Shown: in pieces, positions 6,820-13,855 of the stretch | Layout of the letters: each line of letters starts with the position of its first letter | Position numbering within the stretch: the first letter of the stretch is position 1 | Assembly (NCBI GenBank): GCA_910588365.1 | Contig: CAJUQS010000015.1 | Location: 1 to 44,073 of the forward strand | Length of the DNA stretch: 44,073 nt | Source: an uncultured Oscillospiraceae bacterium | Lineage (GTDB): Bacteria; Bacillota; Clostridia; Oscillospirales; Oscillospiraceae | Reading direction: 5' to 3' | The notes under the pieces: model-generated | Database searches by the model: none | Seen by the model: the letters and a program-made list of their open reading frames with translations, nothing else | Told to the model about the DNA's origin: nothing | Program-made: the position numbers and the translations under genes

Positions 6820-7059
6820 TCAGCGGCAGCCGCAGGCGGCGCGGTAGATCCGCACCGCGGATATCTGGGGCGGCTCACTCGGAGCCATGATGCCGTTGTA
6901 CTCGATGATGACCCGATCGCCGGGACAGAAGCAGCGGGCGCGGGAGGTGTTCACAACGACCTCCTGGCGGCTGCTCAGGTCGCAGACCAGCAGTGAGCCG
7001 CAGCTCACCTCCAGGACGCAGGCCTCCATCGTATTGATATTACCGGGATTGCATTCCAT
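6820..7059 (-). CDS. Small cysteine-rich protein of unknown function
   Basis: Encodes 79 residues with seven cysteines, beginning MECNPGNINTMEACVLEVSC. The pattern SCGSLLVCDLSSRQEVVVNT, ARCFCPGDRVIIEYNG and PPQISAVRIYR suggests a small all-beta (OB-like) fold, judged only from strand alternation. Similar short proteins occur across Clostridia without a known role. The start is ATG at 7059 because aaggaggagaaacag lies just upstream; an earlier ATG at 7089 lacks a site. A CATAGAAT box at 7088-7095 (minus strand) resembles a mother-cell sigma -10 element, so a sporulation role is possible but unproven. Confidence 0.75.
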   Translation of the reverse strand: MECNPGNINTMEACVLEVSCGSLLVCDLSSRQEVVVNTSRARCFCPGDRVIIEYNGIMAPSEPPQISAVRIYRAACGCR

Positions 7060-7258
7060 CTGTTTCTCCTCCTTCGTGTGATAGACCATTCTATGCGGGG
7101 GAGGCGGATGGTGTGTGGGGAGGGAGGGGCTGACAGCTGGCTCATGACAGCGCCGCCCTCAAGCCGCGGACAAAATATTGGAAAGGGGCGGGGCACGTCT
7201 GGACTTGCCCACGGTTTCCTGGTAAACTATCCCTATCAAGATAAGTGGGAGGCCCGCT

Positions 7259-8392
7259 ATGAAAAAGATTGTGCTGGTACCGGATTCCTTCAAGGGGACC
7301 ATGTCCTCCGGGGAGATTTGTGCGATTCTGGCGGAGGAGGCCCGCAAGGTGTGGCCGGAGGCGGAGACCATCTCCATTCCGGTGGCCGATGGCGGCGAGG
7401 GCAGTGTAGACGCGTTTCTGGCCGCCGTGGGCGGCAAAAGAGTGGAGGAGCCATGCAAAGGGCCCTACTGGGAGGACATAGCGGGCTTCTACGGCCGCCT
7501 TCCCGGAGATACAGCGGTGGTGGAGATGGCAGCGGCGGCGGGCCTGCCCCTGGCGGGGGACCGGCTCTGTCCGGAGCAAACCACCACCTATGGTGTGGGG
7601 CAGCTGATCCGCGCCGCCCTGCGGAGCGGGGCGAAAAAGGTGATTGTAGGCCTGGGAGGAAGCGCCACCAATGACGGCGGGGCCGGAATGGCCGCGGCCC
7701 TGGGCGTCCGCTTTCTCCGGAGGGCAGGGGAGGTGTATGTCCCCACCGGCGGCACCCTGGAGCAGCTGGAGCGGATCGATCTGAGCGGCCTGGATCCCTT
7801 GCTGGAGGGGGCCGAAGTGACAGCTATGTGTGACATCGACAATCCCCTGTGCGGTCCGGCTGGCGCCAGCGCCGTTTTTGGTCCTCAAAAGGGAGCGGAC
7901 CAGGCGATGGTGGAGCGGCTGGACCGCGGCCTCGGGCATCTGGCAGATGTGGCGGCCGAGGCATTGGGGCGGGATCTCAGGGATCTCCCCGGGGCCGGCG
8001 CCGCCGGAGGAATGGGCTTTGGCATGGCGGCCCTCCTGGGCAGCCGGCTTCAGATGGGTATTGATACTGTGCTGGACGCGGTGGATTTTGCTCATTTGCT
8101 GGAGGGGGCGGATCTGGTGATCACCGGCGAGGGACGAATCGACAGCCAGAGCCTCCGGGGGAAGGTGGTGGTTGGGGTGGCCCGCCGCGCCAAGGCATCG
8201 GGCGTTCCAGTCGCAGCACTTGTAGGGGATATCGGCGAGGGGGCGGAGGCGGTCTGCGGACAGGGAGTGACCGGGATTTTCAGTACGAACCGGGCCGCCA
8301 TCCCCTTTGCCCAGGCCAGGCTCCGGGCAAAGGAGGACATGAGGCTGACCGCGGCGAACCTCTTCCGGTTTCTGGGGCGGATGGGGCATTGA
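7259..8392 (+). CDS. glxK: Glycerate kinase (GarK/GlxK family)
   Basis: Encodes 377 residues, full length for glycerate 2-kinase family 1, which phosphorylates D-glycerate with ATP to feed lower glycolysis. Recognisable stretches: KKIVLVPDSFKGTMSS at the N-terminus, SIPVADGGEGSVDAF, GLGGSATNDGGAGMAAALG (the glycine-rich substrate/nucleotide loop) and LVITGEGRIDSQSLRGK. The start is ATG at 7259 with gtgggaggcccgct upstream. Downstream, within 2 nt of the stop, lies a partial dispersed repeat. No linked glycerate-uptake gene is present here. Confidence 0.94.
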   Translation: MKKIVLVPDSFKGTMSSGEICAILAEEARKVWPEAETISIPVADGGEGSVDAFLAAVGGKRVEEPCKGPYWEDIAGFYGRLPGDTAVVEMAAAAGLPLAGDRLCPEQTTTYGVGQLIRAALRSGAKKVIVGLGGSATNDGGAGMAAALGVRFLRRAGEVYVPTGGTLEQLERIDLSGLDPLLEGAEVTAMCDIDNPLCGPAGASAVFGPQKGADQAMVERLDRGLGHLADVAAEALGRDLRDLPGAGAAGGMGFGMAALLGSRLQMGIDTVLDAVDFAHLLEGADLVITGEGRIDSQSLRGKVVVGVARRAKASGVPVAALVGDIGEGAEAVCGQGVTGIFSTNRAAIPFAQARLRAKEDMRLTAANLFRFLGRMGH

Positions 8393-8393
8393 T

Positions 8394-8440
8394 CGGAGGA
8401 TGCAGGCGGGCTGACGCCCGCCAAAGACGACAACGCCGCC
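8394..8440. repeat. Partial copy of the 4576-4744 element interior
   Basis: About 47 nt (cggaggatgcaggcgggctg onward) matching the reverse complement of 4631-4677 with about five differences, including the hairpin ggcgggc-tgac-gcccgcc. It lies directly after the glycerate kinase stop and may serve as its transcription terminator. Confidence 0.7.
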
Positions 8441-8500
8441 CTGTATCATTTTGACTGCCGAACTTTACCGATTTTCAAGTGCGCCGACTATACCCCCCGC

Positions 8501-8526
8501 ACCCCTTCTCCACTCCAGCATAGGAT
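8501..8526 (+). promoter_or_regulatory. Candidate mother-cell (sigma-E/sigma-K-like) promoter of the cotJ operon
   Basis: AC (8501-8502), 16-nt spacer, CATAGGAT (8519-8526); this resembles the sigma-K pattern AC-N16/17-CATAnnnTA except at the last position. The AT-rich -35 expected for sigma-E is absent. It lies 52 nt upstream of the cotJAB start. No sigma-A promoter is visible. Confidence 0.35.
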
Positions 8527-8577
8527 GAACAGAGGGCGTACCGCGCCCCCGAGATTCCTTGAAGGAGGAGTATACCC

Positions 8578-9027
8578 TTGGAGATTACCAATCCCAACGC
8601 CTGCGGCGCCATGGAGGGCAGTTTGCCCGGCAAGTGCGCCGGTATGGCGTTTCCCTATATTCCCGTGCAGCCAATGAATGCTGAACGGTACGACCAGAGT
8701 CAGGCTCTGGCTGCGGGCACTCTGTTTCCCGGCCTGAACCTGCCGTTTTTCCGGGCCGTCAAAAGCAAGATGAACTGTAACAACACAGCACTGTGCGAGC
8801 TGATGGCTCTGGGCTTCGCCATCAATGAGCTGGGTCTGTACCTGGACACCCACCAGAACGACAAAGAGGCCCTCGCCCTATACATCGATTATGTAAATCT
8901 CGCCAAGGATGGCAAGAAGCGTTACGAGGCGGCCTACGGGCCCCTGCGGCAGAGCTCGGTGACGGCGGCCGGGTACACGTGGATCAACGATCCGTGGCCC
9001 TGGGAGATGGACGGAGGTAAGAAGTAA
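8578..9027 (+). CDS. cotJB: Fused CotJA-CotJB spore coat protein
   Basis: Encodes 149 residues. The first ~65 carry a CotJA-like segment (MAFPYIPVQPMNAERYD then LAAGTLFPGLNLPFF). From about residue 66 the protein is CotJB (CELMALGFAINELGLYLDTH, ALYIDYVNLAKDGKKRYEAA, YGPLRQSS, WINDPWPWEMDG). CotJA and CotJB are normally separate polypeptides encoded next to CotJC; here they share one unbroken frame. The start is TTG at 8578, forced by gaaggaggagtataccc just upstream. The TAA overlaps the cotJC ATG by one base (TAATG), so the genes are translationally coupled. The predicted location is the inner spore coat, made in the mother cell. Confidence 0.85.
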   Translation: MEITNPNACGAMEGSLPGKCAGMAFPYIPVQPMNAERYDQSQALAAGTLFPGLNLPFFRAVKSKMNCNNTALCELMALGFAINELGLYLDTHQNDKEALALYIDYVNLAKDGKKRYEAAYGPLRQSSVTAAGYTWINDPWPWEMDGGKK

Positions 9028-9118
9028 TGTTTGTCTATGAGAAGCGCCTGCAGTACCCCATCCGAATCAAGAACCCCAACCCCAAGCTGGCTGCGGCAAT
9101 CATCAGTCAATATGGGGG
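9027..9118 (+). CDS. cotJC: cotJC 5' segment (manganese catalase), interrupted by a skin-like element
   Basis: Encodes MFVYEKRLQYPIRIKNPNP, then KLAAAIISQYGG, the exact N-terminus of the CotJC spore-coat manganese catalase. After codon 31 the match stops; the frame runs on as unrelated residues to a stop at 9243-9245. The rest of the protein resumes at 15299. Joining 9118 to 15299 gives 597 nt, an unbroken frame of 198 residues (Bacillus CotJC is about 190). The break lies in the conserved QYGGPDGEL motif, four codons before Glu35, so this fragment has no metal ligand and is inactive alone. The start is ATG at 9027 with acggaggtaagaagt upstream. Confidence 0.92.
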
Positions 9119-9145
9119 ACCAAATGGCGGCAGGGGACGAAAAGC
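9090..9145. other. Left junction (attL) of the cotJC element
   Basis: Core TGGGGG at 9113-9118, shared with 15293-15298. To its left is cotJC coding sequence; to its right (9119 on, accaaatggcggcaggggac) is element DNA. The right half is the inverted complement of element DNA just before the other core: 22 of 26 positions match when the two element ends are joined. By symmetry the crossover dinucleotide is GG at 9117-9118. Confidence 0.85.
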
Positions 9146-9181
9146 TGGAACCGCAGTTCCGGCTTCCCGTCACGCCAGCAG

Positions 9182-9364
9182 TCAGCCGCTACCCTTTTCC
9201 GTCTCCCGAAAAACCGCCCGGCCCTGGAGCAGGGTGTTTAAGTAAGTGGATTTCAGCCAGACAGCCAGCTCCCGCCGCTGGACGTCGTCCAGGGACGCCG
9301 TGTCTGCCAGCACCTCCCCCGTGTGGACATAGGATACGGTCCGGAGTTTCTTTCTTTCCGCCAT
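9182..9364 (-). CDS. Small basic protein, candidate recombination directionality factor
   Basis: Encodes 60 residues, starting MAERKKLRTVSYVHTGEVLA and containing RELAVWLKSTYLNTLLQGRA. It is charged, probably helical, with no recognised domain. The start is ATG at 9364 with an excellent site (ggaggtgacggc). It lies just inside the left junction, separated from the peptide-binding gene by a stem-loop, so it is an independent unit. Serine-recombinase elements need a small protein to drive excision; in the Clostridioides difficile sigK skin this is a ~70-aa element-encoded factor. Size and position fit, but sequence kinship is not shown. It could be an unrelated small protein. Confidence 0.6.
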   Translation of the reverse strand: MAERKKLRTVSYVHTGEVLADTASLDDVQRRELAVWLKSTYLNTLLQGRAVFRETEKGSG

Positions 9365-9421
9365 GCCGTCACCTCCACCCGCAGTCTATTCCCGCCCTCT
9401 CCGATCCATGCACCGGAAATC

Positions 9422-9458
9422 AGAAATCGTCCGCCGGCAGAGCCGGCGGACGATTTCT
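9422..9458 (-). terminator. Strong stem-loop after the peptide-binding protein gene
   Basis: Perfect 16-bp inverted repeat (agaaatcgtccgccgg / ccggcggacgatttct) with a 5-nt loop, 55 nt beyond the stop codon on the minus strand. The T-tract is short. It isolates the metabolic genes from the 60-aa gene. Confidence 0.6.
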
Positions 9459-9512
9459 CAAAGTTTGGGCGGGGATTCGGCGTCTGGCCGGTCCCCGAGA
9501 GCACGGTCGGGA

Positions 9513-11444
9513 TCAGTTGGCGTTGAAATCCGCCAGGAACTGCTCGTAGTCCTCTGCGGTGTAGGGAATTGTGGAGGTCTCCCAGTTCTTATAGGTGTAG
9601 TTCTGCATACCGTACACGCCGTGGATCTTGGTATAATCGTTGACGTGGGTCAGCTGATAGGGGACATTGTAGTAGCAGGGGATGGTCAGTGCGTGGGAGA
9701 CCAGGTAGGCTTCGGCCTCGGCATAGGCCTCATAGCGGGCGTCCATGTCGTCGTAGATCTTGCTGGCCTTCTCCGCCAGGGCGGTGTACTCCTGGTAGGT
9801 GGCGATCAGATCGGGGTCCGTGGCCTCGTTGATGTTGGACATCTCGCGGGAGTAGTAGGCATTCTCATAGCCGTAGAGCTCCTGAGAGATGAAGTTCTCC
9901 GGGTCGCCGTAGTCCGCGCCCCAGCCCGCGTTGCCCCAGGACTGAAGGTGCGCGTCATATACCTCTTTGCTCTGGCTGGTGACGTAGGTGCCGACATGCA
10001 CGGTGATGTAGTCGGTTCCCAAGGCCTCCACGATCTCCTTGAGGATGGTGGCGCTGTCGGAGGCAGCCTGGTCGCCGGACTTGATGTAGTAGTCCAGCTC
10101 CACCGGGAAGGTGACACCTTTGGCAGACAGCTCCTCCATGGCCTGCTCCTTGTACTGCTGGGCCAGCTCCGGATTGTAGCGGCCGCCCTCGGGCAGGTTC
10201 AGCTTCTCCACCACACGGTCCACATAGTCGGTGCCGTCGGAGAAGTACAGCAGCCCCCTGACGGTATAGGCCAGGTTTTCGCAGTGCTCAGGGTTGATGA
10301 AGTTGTAGCGGCTCCACCAGTTGGTCAGGTCCATGCCGTAGTACAGGGACAGGCGGAAGGCCTCGTTGGCCACGGCGGTGTTCCAGTTGACGTCGGGGGT
10401 GCCGTCCTCATTGTTCTTGGCGTAGTTGAAGTGCCACTGGCGGGAGCGGGCCTCGGGGCGCTGCTCCAGCAGATTCCCATGGAAGGCGTGGTTGGGATCG
10501 TCATAAATGATGCGCAGGTTGCCCTCGCTCAGGGCAGAATAGTGGACCTCGTCGGTCTGGAACAGGAGGTCGTCCTGGTTGCCGTCCTCCAGCATCCGGA
10601 TGGTAACGGTATCAAAGAGGGTGCAGTCCTTGTCCCAGTAGGACTCGTTTTTGGTGAGGGTCTTGGTGTTGTTCATGATGTACTCGGTGATGCGGTAGGG
10701 ACCGCTATACCACATGGTCTCCGGAGTCTGTGCCAGGAAGCCGTCAACGCCCATCTCGTCCAGCTGGGCCTGGCTGACGGGGTAGAGGCAGGCGGCGGCG
10801 CACAGGGTCTCAAAATAGGGGGCGTTCATGGCGCAGTGGTAGATGAGGGTATAGTCATCGGGAGCCTCAATGCCCACAGTCTCCAGGAAGGGACCGTCGT
10901 GGACGGTCAGCGCCAGTGCGGACGCCTCGTCCATGGCCTTGGTGGCCTCGTAGTACTCCTCCGCGCCGGACAGCATGGCGATGGGCATGGAGGTGTTCAT
11001 ACTGCCGTTCTTGTGGTAGTTGAGGATGAACTCCATGGCGGTCAGCCAGTCCTGAGCCGTGCACTTGGCCTTCTCATTGCCTTCCACGTCCACCCAGGTC
11101 ACATCGTCACGGAGCTTGAAGGTCCAGGTCAGGCCACCGTCGTCGGTGCCCCACTCCTTGGCCACTGCGGGACCCAGGGCGCCCTTGTTGTTCAGCTCCA
11201 GCAGGGGGGAGTAGGCGTTGCACAGGACGTTGGAGTTGACGGAATCCTCGCTGTTGAGCAGGCAGAAGGTGCGGACCTCTGACGCCTGGACCTGGAAGTC
11301 GATAAAGTCCTTGATGGGTTCACCGCCGTTGCTCGTGGTCTGGTTCTCATCATTTTTTCCGCTGCCGTTCGTGCCGCCGCATGCGGACAGCGCCAGCATA
11401 GCGGCCAGCAGCAGAGACAGAATGCGCACGTGATTCTTTTTCAT
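9513..11444 (-). CDS. Peptide ABC transporter substrate-binding lipoprotein (SBP_bac_5)
   Basis: Encodes 643 residues. The N-terminus MKKNHVRILSLLLAAMLALS followed by ACGG is a lipoprotein signal with the lipobox LSAC, so the mature protein is anchored by Cys outside the membrane. Family 5 features include SPLLELNNKGALGPAVAKEW, LTWTFKLRDDVTW, SGPYRITEY and WGADYGDPENF, typical of OppA/DppA oligopeptide or dipeptide receptors. The start is ATG at 11444 with aaggag 11 nt upstream. No permease or ATPase gene accompanies it, so it must use a transporter encoded elsewhere. It lies 57 bp downstream of isoaspartyl dipeptidase in the same direction, suggesting uptake of peptides for that enzyme. Cargo of the cotJC element. 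Confidence 0.9.
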   Translation of the reverse strand: MKKNHVRILSLLLAAMLALSACGGTNGSGKNDENQTTSNGGEPIKDFIDFQVQASEVRTFCLLNSEDSVNSNVLCNAYSPLLELNNKGALGPAVAKEWGTDDGGLTWTFKLRDDVTWVDVEGNEKAKCTAQDWLTAMEFILNYHKNGSMNTSMPIAMLSGAEEYYEATKAMDEASALALTVHDGPFLETVGIEAPDDYTLIYHCAMNAPYFETLCAAACLYPVSQAQLDEMGVDGFLAQTPETMWYSGPYRITEYIMNNTKTLTKNESYWDKDCTLFDTVTIRMLEDGNQDDLLFQTDEVHYSALSEGNLRIIYDDPNHAFHGNLLEQRPEARSRQWHFNYAKNNEDGTPDVNWNTAVANEAFRLSLYYGMDLTNWWSRYNFINPEHCENLAYTVRGLLYFSDGTDYVDRVVEKLNLPEGGRYNPELAQQYKEQAMEELSAKGVTFPVELDYYIKSGDQAASDSATILKEIVEALGTDYITVHVGTYVTSQSKEVYDAHLQSWGNAGWGADYGDPENFISQELYGYENAYYSREMSNINEATDPDLIATYQEYTALAEKASKIYDDMDARYEAYAEAEAYLVSHALTIPCYYNVPYQLTHVNDYTKIHGVYGMQNYTYKNWETSTIPYTAEDYEQFLADFNAN

Positions 11445-11501
11445 CTTGGTGGTCACTCCTTCAGTAATCATATGGGTGTCAGTTGTTGTTCCTCCCGCCG
11501 G

Positions 11502-12626
11502 TCAGGACTCGAAGGTCCCCTTGACCAGCAGTTCCTTCTCCAGCATCATGCACCTGCCCTTGGCAATCACGCAGTCGATCTCCAGATCCTGATCCAGCAG
11601 GACCAGATCGGCGTCGCTGCCAACCGCTACAGCCCCCTTCCGCGGGTAGAGCATGAGGGATTCCGCTACGTTTCTGGTGACAAACGGCAGTGCCGTCTCC
11701 AGGGGGATCCCTTCCTCTGCCGCCATTTTCCGCACCGTGCGGTAGAGGTCCCCGATTTGTCCCACTCCCATGCCGACAATGTGCTGGCGCTTGGCATCCC
11801 AGCGGGGCATGCTGCCGTTGGAATCGGAGCTGAGGGTGATGCGATCCGCATCCGCCTCGGCCAGCAGCTGGTGGAAGGTGGAGGCCGTGTCCTCCTTCAC
11901 CGTGATGTCGGCATAGCCGCCCATGCGGGTGAATTCCACAACCTGATCCAAACGGCGGCCCATGTGGGTCGGCCGGAAGTGGTAGATGGGGATATCGGTG
12001 GTGCGGACGATGTCCATGATGGGCTCGACGCCGTCCGGCGCGGCCCCGGTGTGGAGGTGGAGCACACCGGGCTTCCCGGCCACCAGGGCGGCCATGCGGA
12101 TGTCAGAAACCAGCCGGATGAGCTCCTCCCGGTTGGGATGGGAGCCCCGGTGGTCGGCAATGGCCAGCTTGCAGCCCAGCACCTCGCTGATAAAGACGAT
12201 GTCCTTCATAACGGATCCGGTCAGCGTGATGGGCGGGTACTGGTAGGCGCTGGTGAGGCAGTAGGCGGTGATTCCCTCGTTGGTGAGGGCCTTCGCCTTG
12301 GCCACCAGGTTCTCCACGCTGCGGGTAATGCTGTCGGTTCCCAGTACGCCCACCAGGGTGGTGACGCCTGCCCGGAGGGCGGCGGACAGCTGGAGCTCCG
12401 ACACCCGGGTGTGGAGCCCGCCCTCTCCGCCGCCGCCGGTGATGTGGACGTGCTGATCGATAAGGCCGGGGACCAGCGTCTTCCCCTTGGCGTCCAGTAC
12501 CTCCAGATCGGGCAGAATCGGGGACAGCTCCTCATCCATGGCCGCAATCTGGCCTCCGGCAATCAGAACATCCCGTTTTCCCAGAAAGGCGGGGGCATAG
12601 ACCTGGGCGTTTTTGATAAGCAGCAT
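11502..12626 (-). CDS. iadA: Isoaspartyl (beta-aspartyl) dipeptidase
   Basis: Encodes 374 residues of the amidohydrolase superfamily. IadA cleaves beta-aspartyl dipeptides that arise from isomerised Asp/Asn or from cyanophycin breakdown. Visible landmarks: VPGLIDQHVHITGGGGEGG (HxH metal motif and substrate loop), LAIADHRGSHP, GVLHLHTGA, and ITLSSDSNGSMPRWD with the catalytic Asp. The C-terminal GSDADLVLLDQDLEID belongs to the small beta domain. The start is ATG at 12626 with aaggaggaagtactgtc upstream. It is flanked by an RpiR regulator and a peptide-binding lipoprotein, a small peptide-salvage cassette carried inside the cotJC element. Confidence 0.93.
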   Translation of the reverse strand: MLLIKNAQVYAPAFLGKRDVLIAGGQIAAMDEELSPILPDLEVLDAKGKTLVPGLIDQHVHITGGGGEGGLHTRVSELQLSAALRAGVTTLVGVLGTDSITRSVENLVAKAKALTNEGITAYCLTSAYQYPPITLTGSVMKDIVFISEVLGCKLAIADHRGSHPNREELIRLVSDIRMAALVAGKPGVLHLHTGAAPDGVEPIMDIVRTTDIPIYHFRPTHMGRRLDQVVEFTRMGGYADITVKEDTASTFHQLLAEADADRITLSSDSNGSMPRWDAKRQHIVGMGVGQIGDLYRTVRKMAAEEGIPLETALPFVTRNVAESLMLYPRKGAVAVGSDADLVLLDQDLEIDCVIAKGRCMMLEKELLVKGTFES

Positions 12627-12704
12627 GACAGTACTTCCTCCTTATAAAAGTTTAAACTACGATTTTTTATGGTTTTTATATTTTTCGCTATAGTTACATT
12701 CCGG

Positions 12705-12730
12705 TAAAAAGGCCACACAGCGTATGGCCT
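12705..12730 (-). terminator. Intrinsic terminator of the RpiR regulator gene
   Basis: Minus strand aggccatacgctgtgtggcc followed by TTTTT: a short stem with a T-tract, 30 nt after the regulator stop codon. iadA therefore probably has its own promoter in the AT-rich DNA at 12640-12705. Confidence 0.65.
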
Positions 12731-12759
12731 GTGGGGCAGTATGGATCGGACAGGGGCTG

Positions 12760-13668
12760 TCAGAGCACATCGTCCTGCTCGTTGCGGTAGCGCACCACGC
12801 CCTCCCGGTACGCCGTGTAAAACGCGCTGGCCCGCCTCTGGTATGTCTCCACTCTCTCCGGGTCTGAGAGAGCCAGAGAGGATACAATCATGCTGACCAG
12901 AGACACAGCGGCGGTGACGGAGTTGTAAAACAACTCGTGGTCGGAGTTGCACACCAGCACCACCGAGGCCCTGGCCGCAACCGGGGAGGAATAGCGGTCG
13001 GTGATACAGGCCGTGCGGATCCCCGCACTCCCCAGGTACTCCGCAAGGGAACGGACCTTGGGCGAGTAGGAGGGGAAGGAGATCAGGACAAACAGATCCT
13101 CCCCGCGGGCGAGCACCACCGCCTGTTCCACGTCATAGTAGTCGTTGATGTCCACCAGGTAGGACTCCACGCCGGCCTGCCGGAGCTTGAGGAGCAGATT
13201 TCTCGCCACCAGCTCGGAGATGTGGTGTCCCACCACAAAGACGCGGCTCGCCTGGCGCAGCGCGGAGACAAACGCCTCCAGATTCTCCGGGTCAGCCGCG
13301 GCATAGGTCAAGTCCAGGGAGCGCTTTTCCGTCTCAATGATGCGCTCATAGATCTGAGGCTCATGCCGGGCCTGGCGCAACGTAGCGGCAAAGGTTTCAT
13401 TGGGGGACATGCGCTGCTTGACATAATCCTGCAGCTCCCGTTTAAAGTGGAGGAACCCGGAAAACCCCAGCTGGCCGCAGAACTTGAGCACCGTAGCCTC
13501 CGTGGTGCCAGCGGCCGCGGCGGTCTGTTTGAGGGACTGAAAGCAGACCGTGTCCGTGTGGTTGAGGATGTAATCCCCGATGCGCCGCTGGGTGCGGCTC
13601 ATTCGGCCGTACCGCTCCTGGATGAGAGCCGGAATGTCCGGGCAGCCGTTTATCTCGTCGATTGTCAT
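12760..13668 (-). CDS. MurR/RpiR-family transcriptional regulator
   Basis: Encodes 302 residues: an N-terminal HTH_6 domain (about residues 10-85; RYGRMSRTQRRIGDYILNHT, then SLKQTAAAAGTTEATVLKFC) and a C-terminal SIS sugar-phosphate-binding domain (about 125-265; ASRVFVVGHHISELVARNL, then DLFVLISFPSYSPKVRSLAE). The start is ATG at 13668 with a GGGAGAGGGG site. It is upstream of, and codirectional with, iadA, and probably controls iadA and the peptide-binding protein; a terminator separates them. SIS ligands are usually phosphosugars, so a regulator of this type with a dipeptidase is slightly unexpected. Cargo of the cotJC element. Confidence 0.92.
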   Translation of the reverse strand: MTIDEINGCPDIPALIQERYGRMSRTQRRIGDYILNHTDTVCFQSLKQTAAAAGTTEATVLKFCGQLGFSGFLHFKRELQDYVKQRMSPNETFAATLRQARHEPQIYERIIETEKRSLDLTYAAADPENLEAFVSALRQASRVFVVGHHISELVARNLLLKLRQAGVESYLVDINDYYDVEQAVVLARGEDLFVLISFPSYSPKVRSLAEYLGSAGIRTACITDRYSSPVAARASVVLVCNSDHELFYNSVTAAVSLVSMIVSSLALSDPERVETYQRRASAFYTAYREGVVRYRNEQDDVL

Positions 13669-13812
13669 GGTTGCCCCTCTCCCTTGCCGGCCGCTCATCT
13701 CTGCCGCTTCCCCCAACATAGTAGCAGAGCTTTCCAAAAAATGCAAGGAAAAATTTTTCGATTACTCCGTATTTTTTCGAAAAAACAGCAGGAATGGCGC
13801 TCCTTTTCCCGG

Positions 13813-13821
13813 CATAGTGTA
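13813..13821 (+). promoter_or_regulatory. Candidate mother-cell sigma -10 element before the recombinase
   Basis: CATAGTGTA matches the sigma-K -10 pattern CATAnnnTA and partly sigma-E, 35 nt before the recombinase start. No convincing -35 accompanies it. In Bacillus subtilis, spoIVCA is a sigma-E gene, so mother-cell control would make sense, but the motif is short. Confidence 0.3.
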
Positions 13822-13855
13822 GCACATCTTTGATTGCATCAGGAGGAAGCGCACC

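Noticed and set aside
9363..11282. Plus-strand open frame of 639 codons opposite the peptide-binding protein gene
   Set aside because: Exact antisense of a confident lipoprotein gene; composition is Val/Gly/Leu-rich as expected of a mirrored GC-rich frame, and it has no ribosome-binding site.
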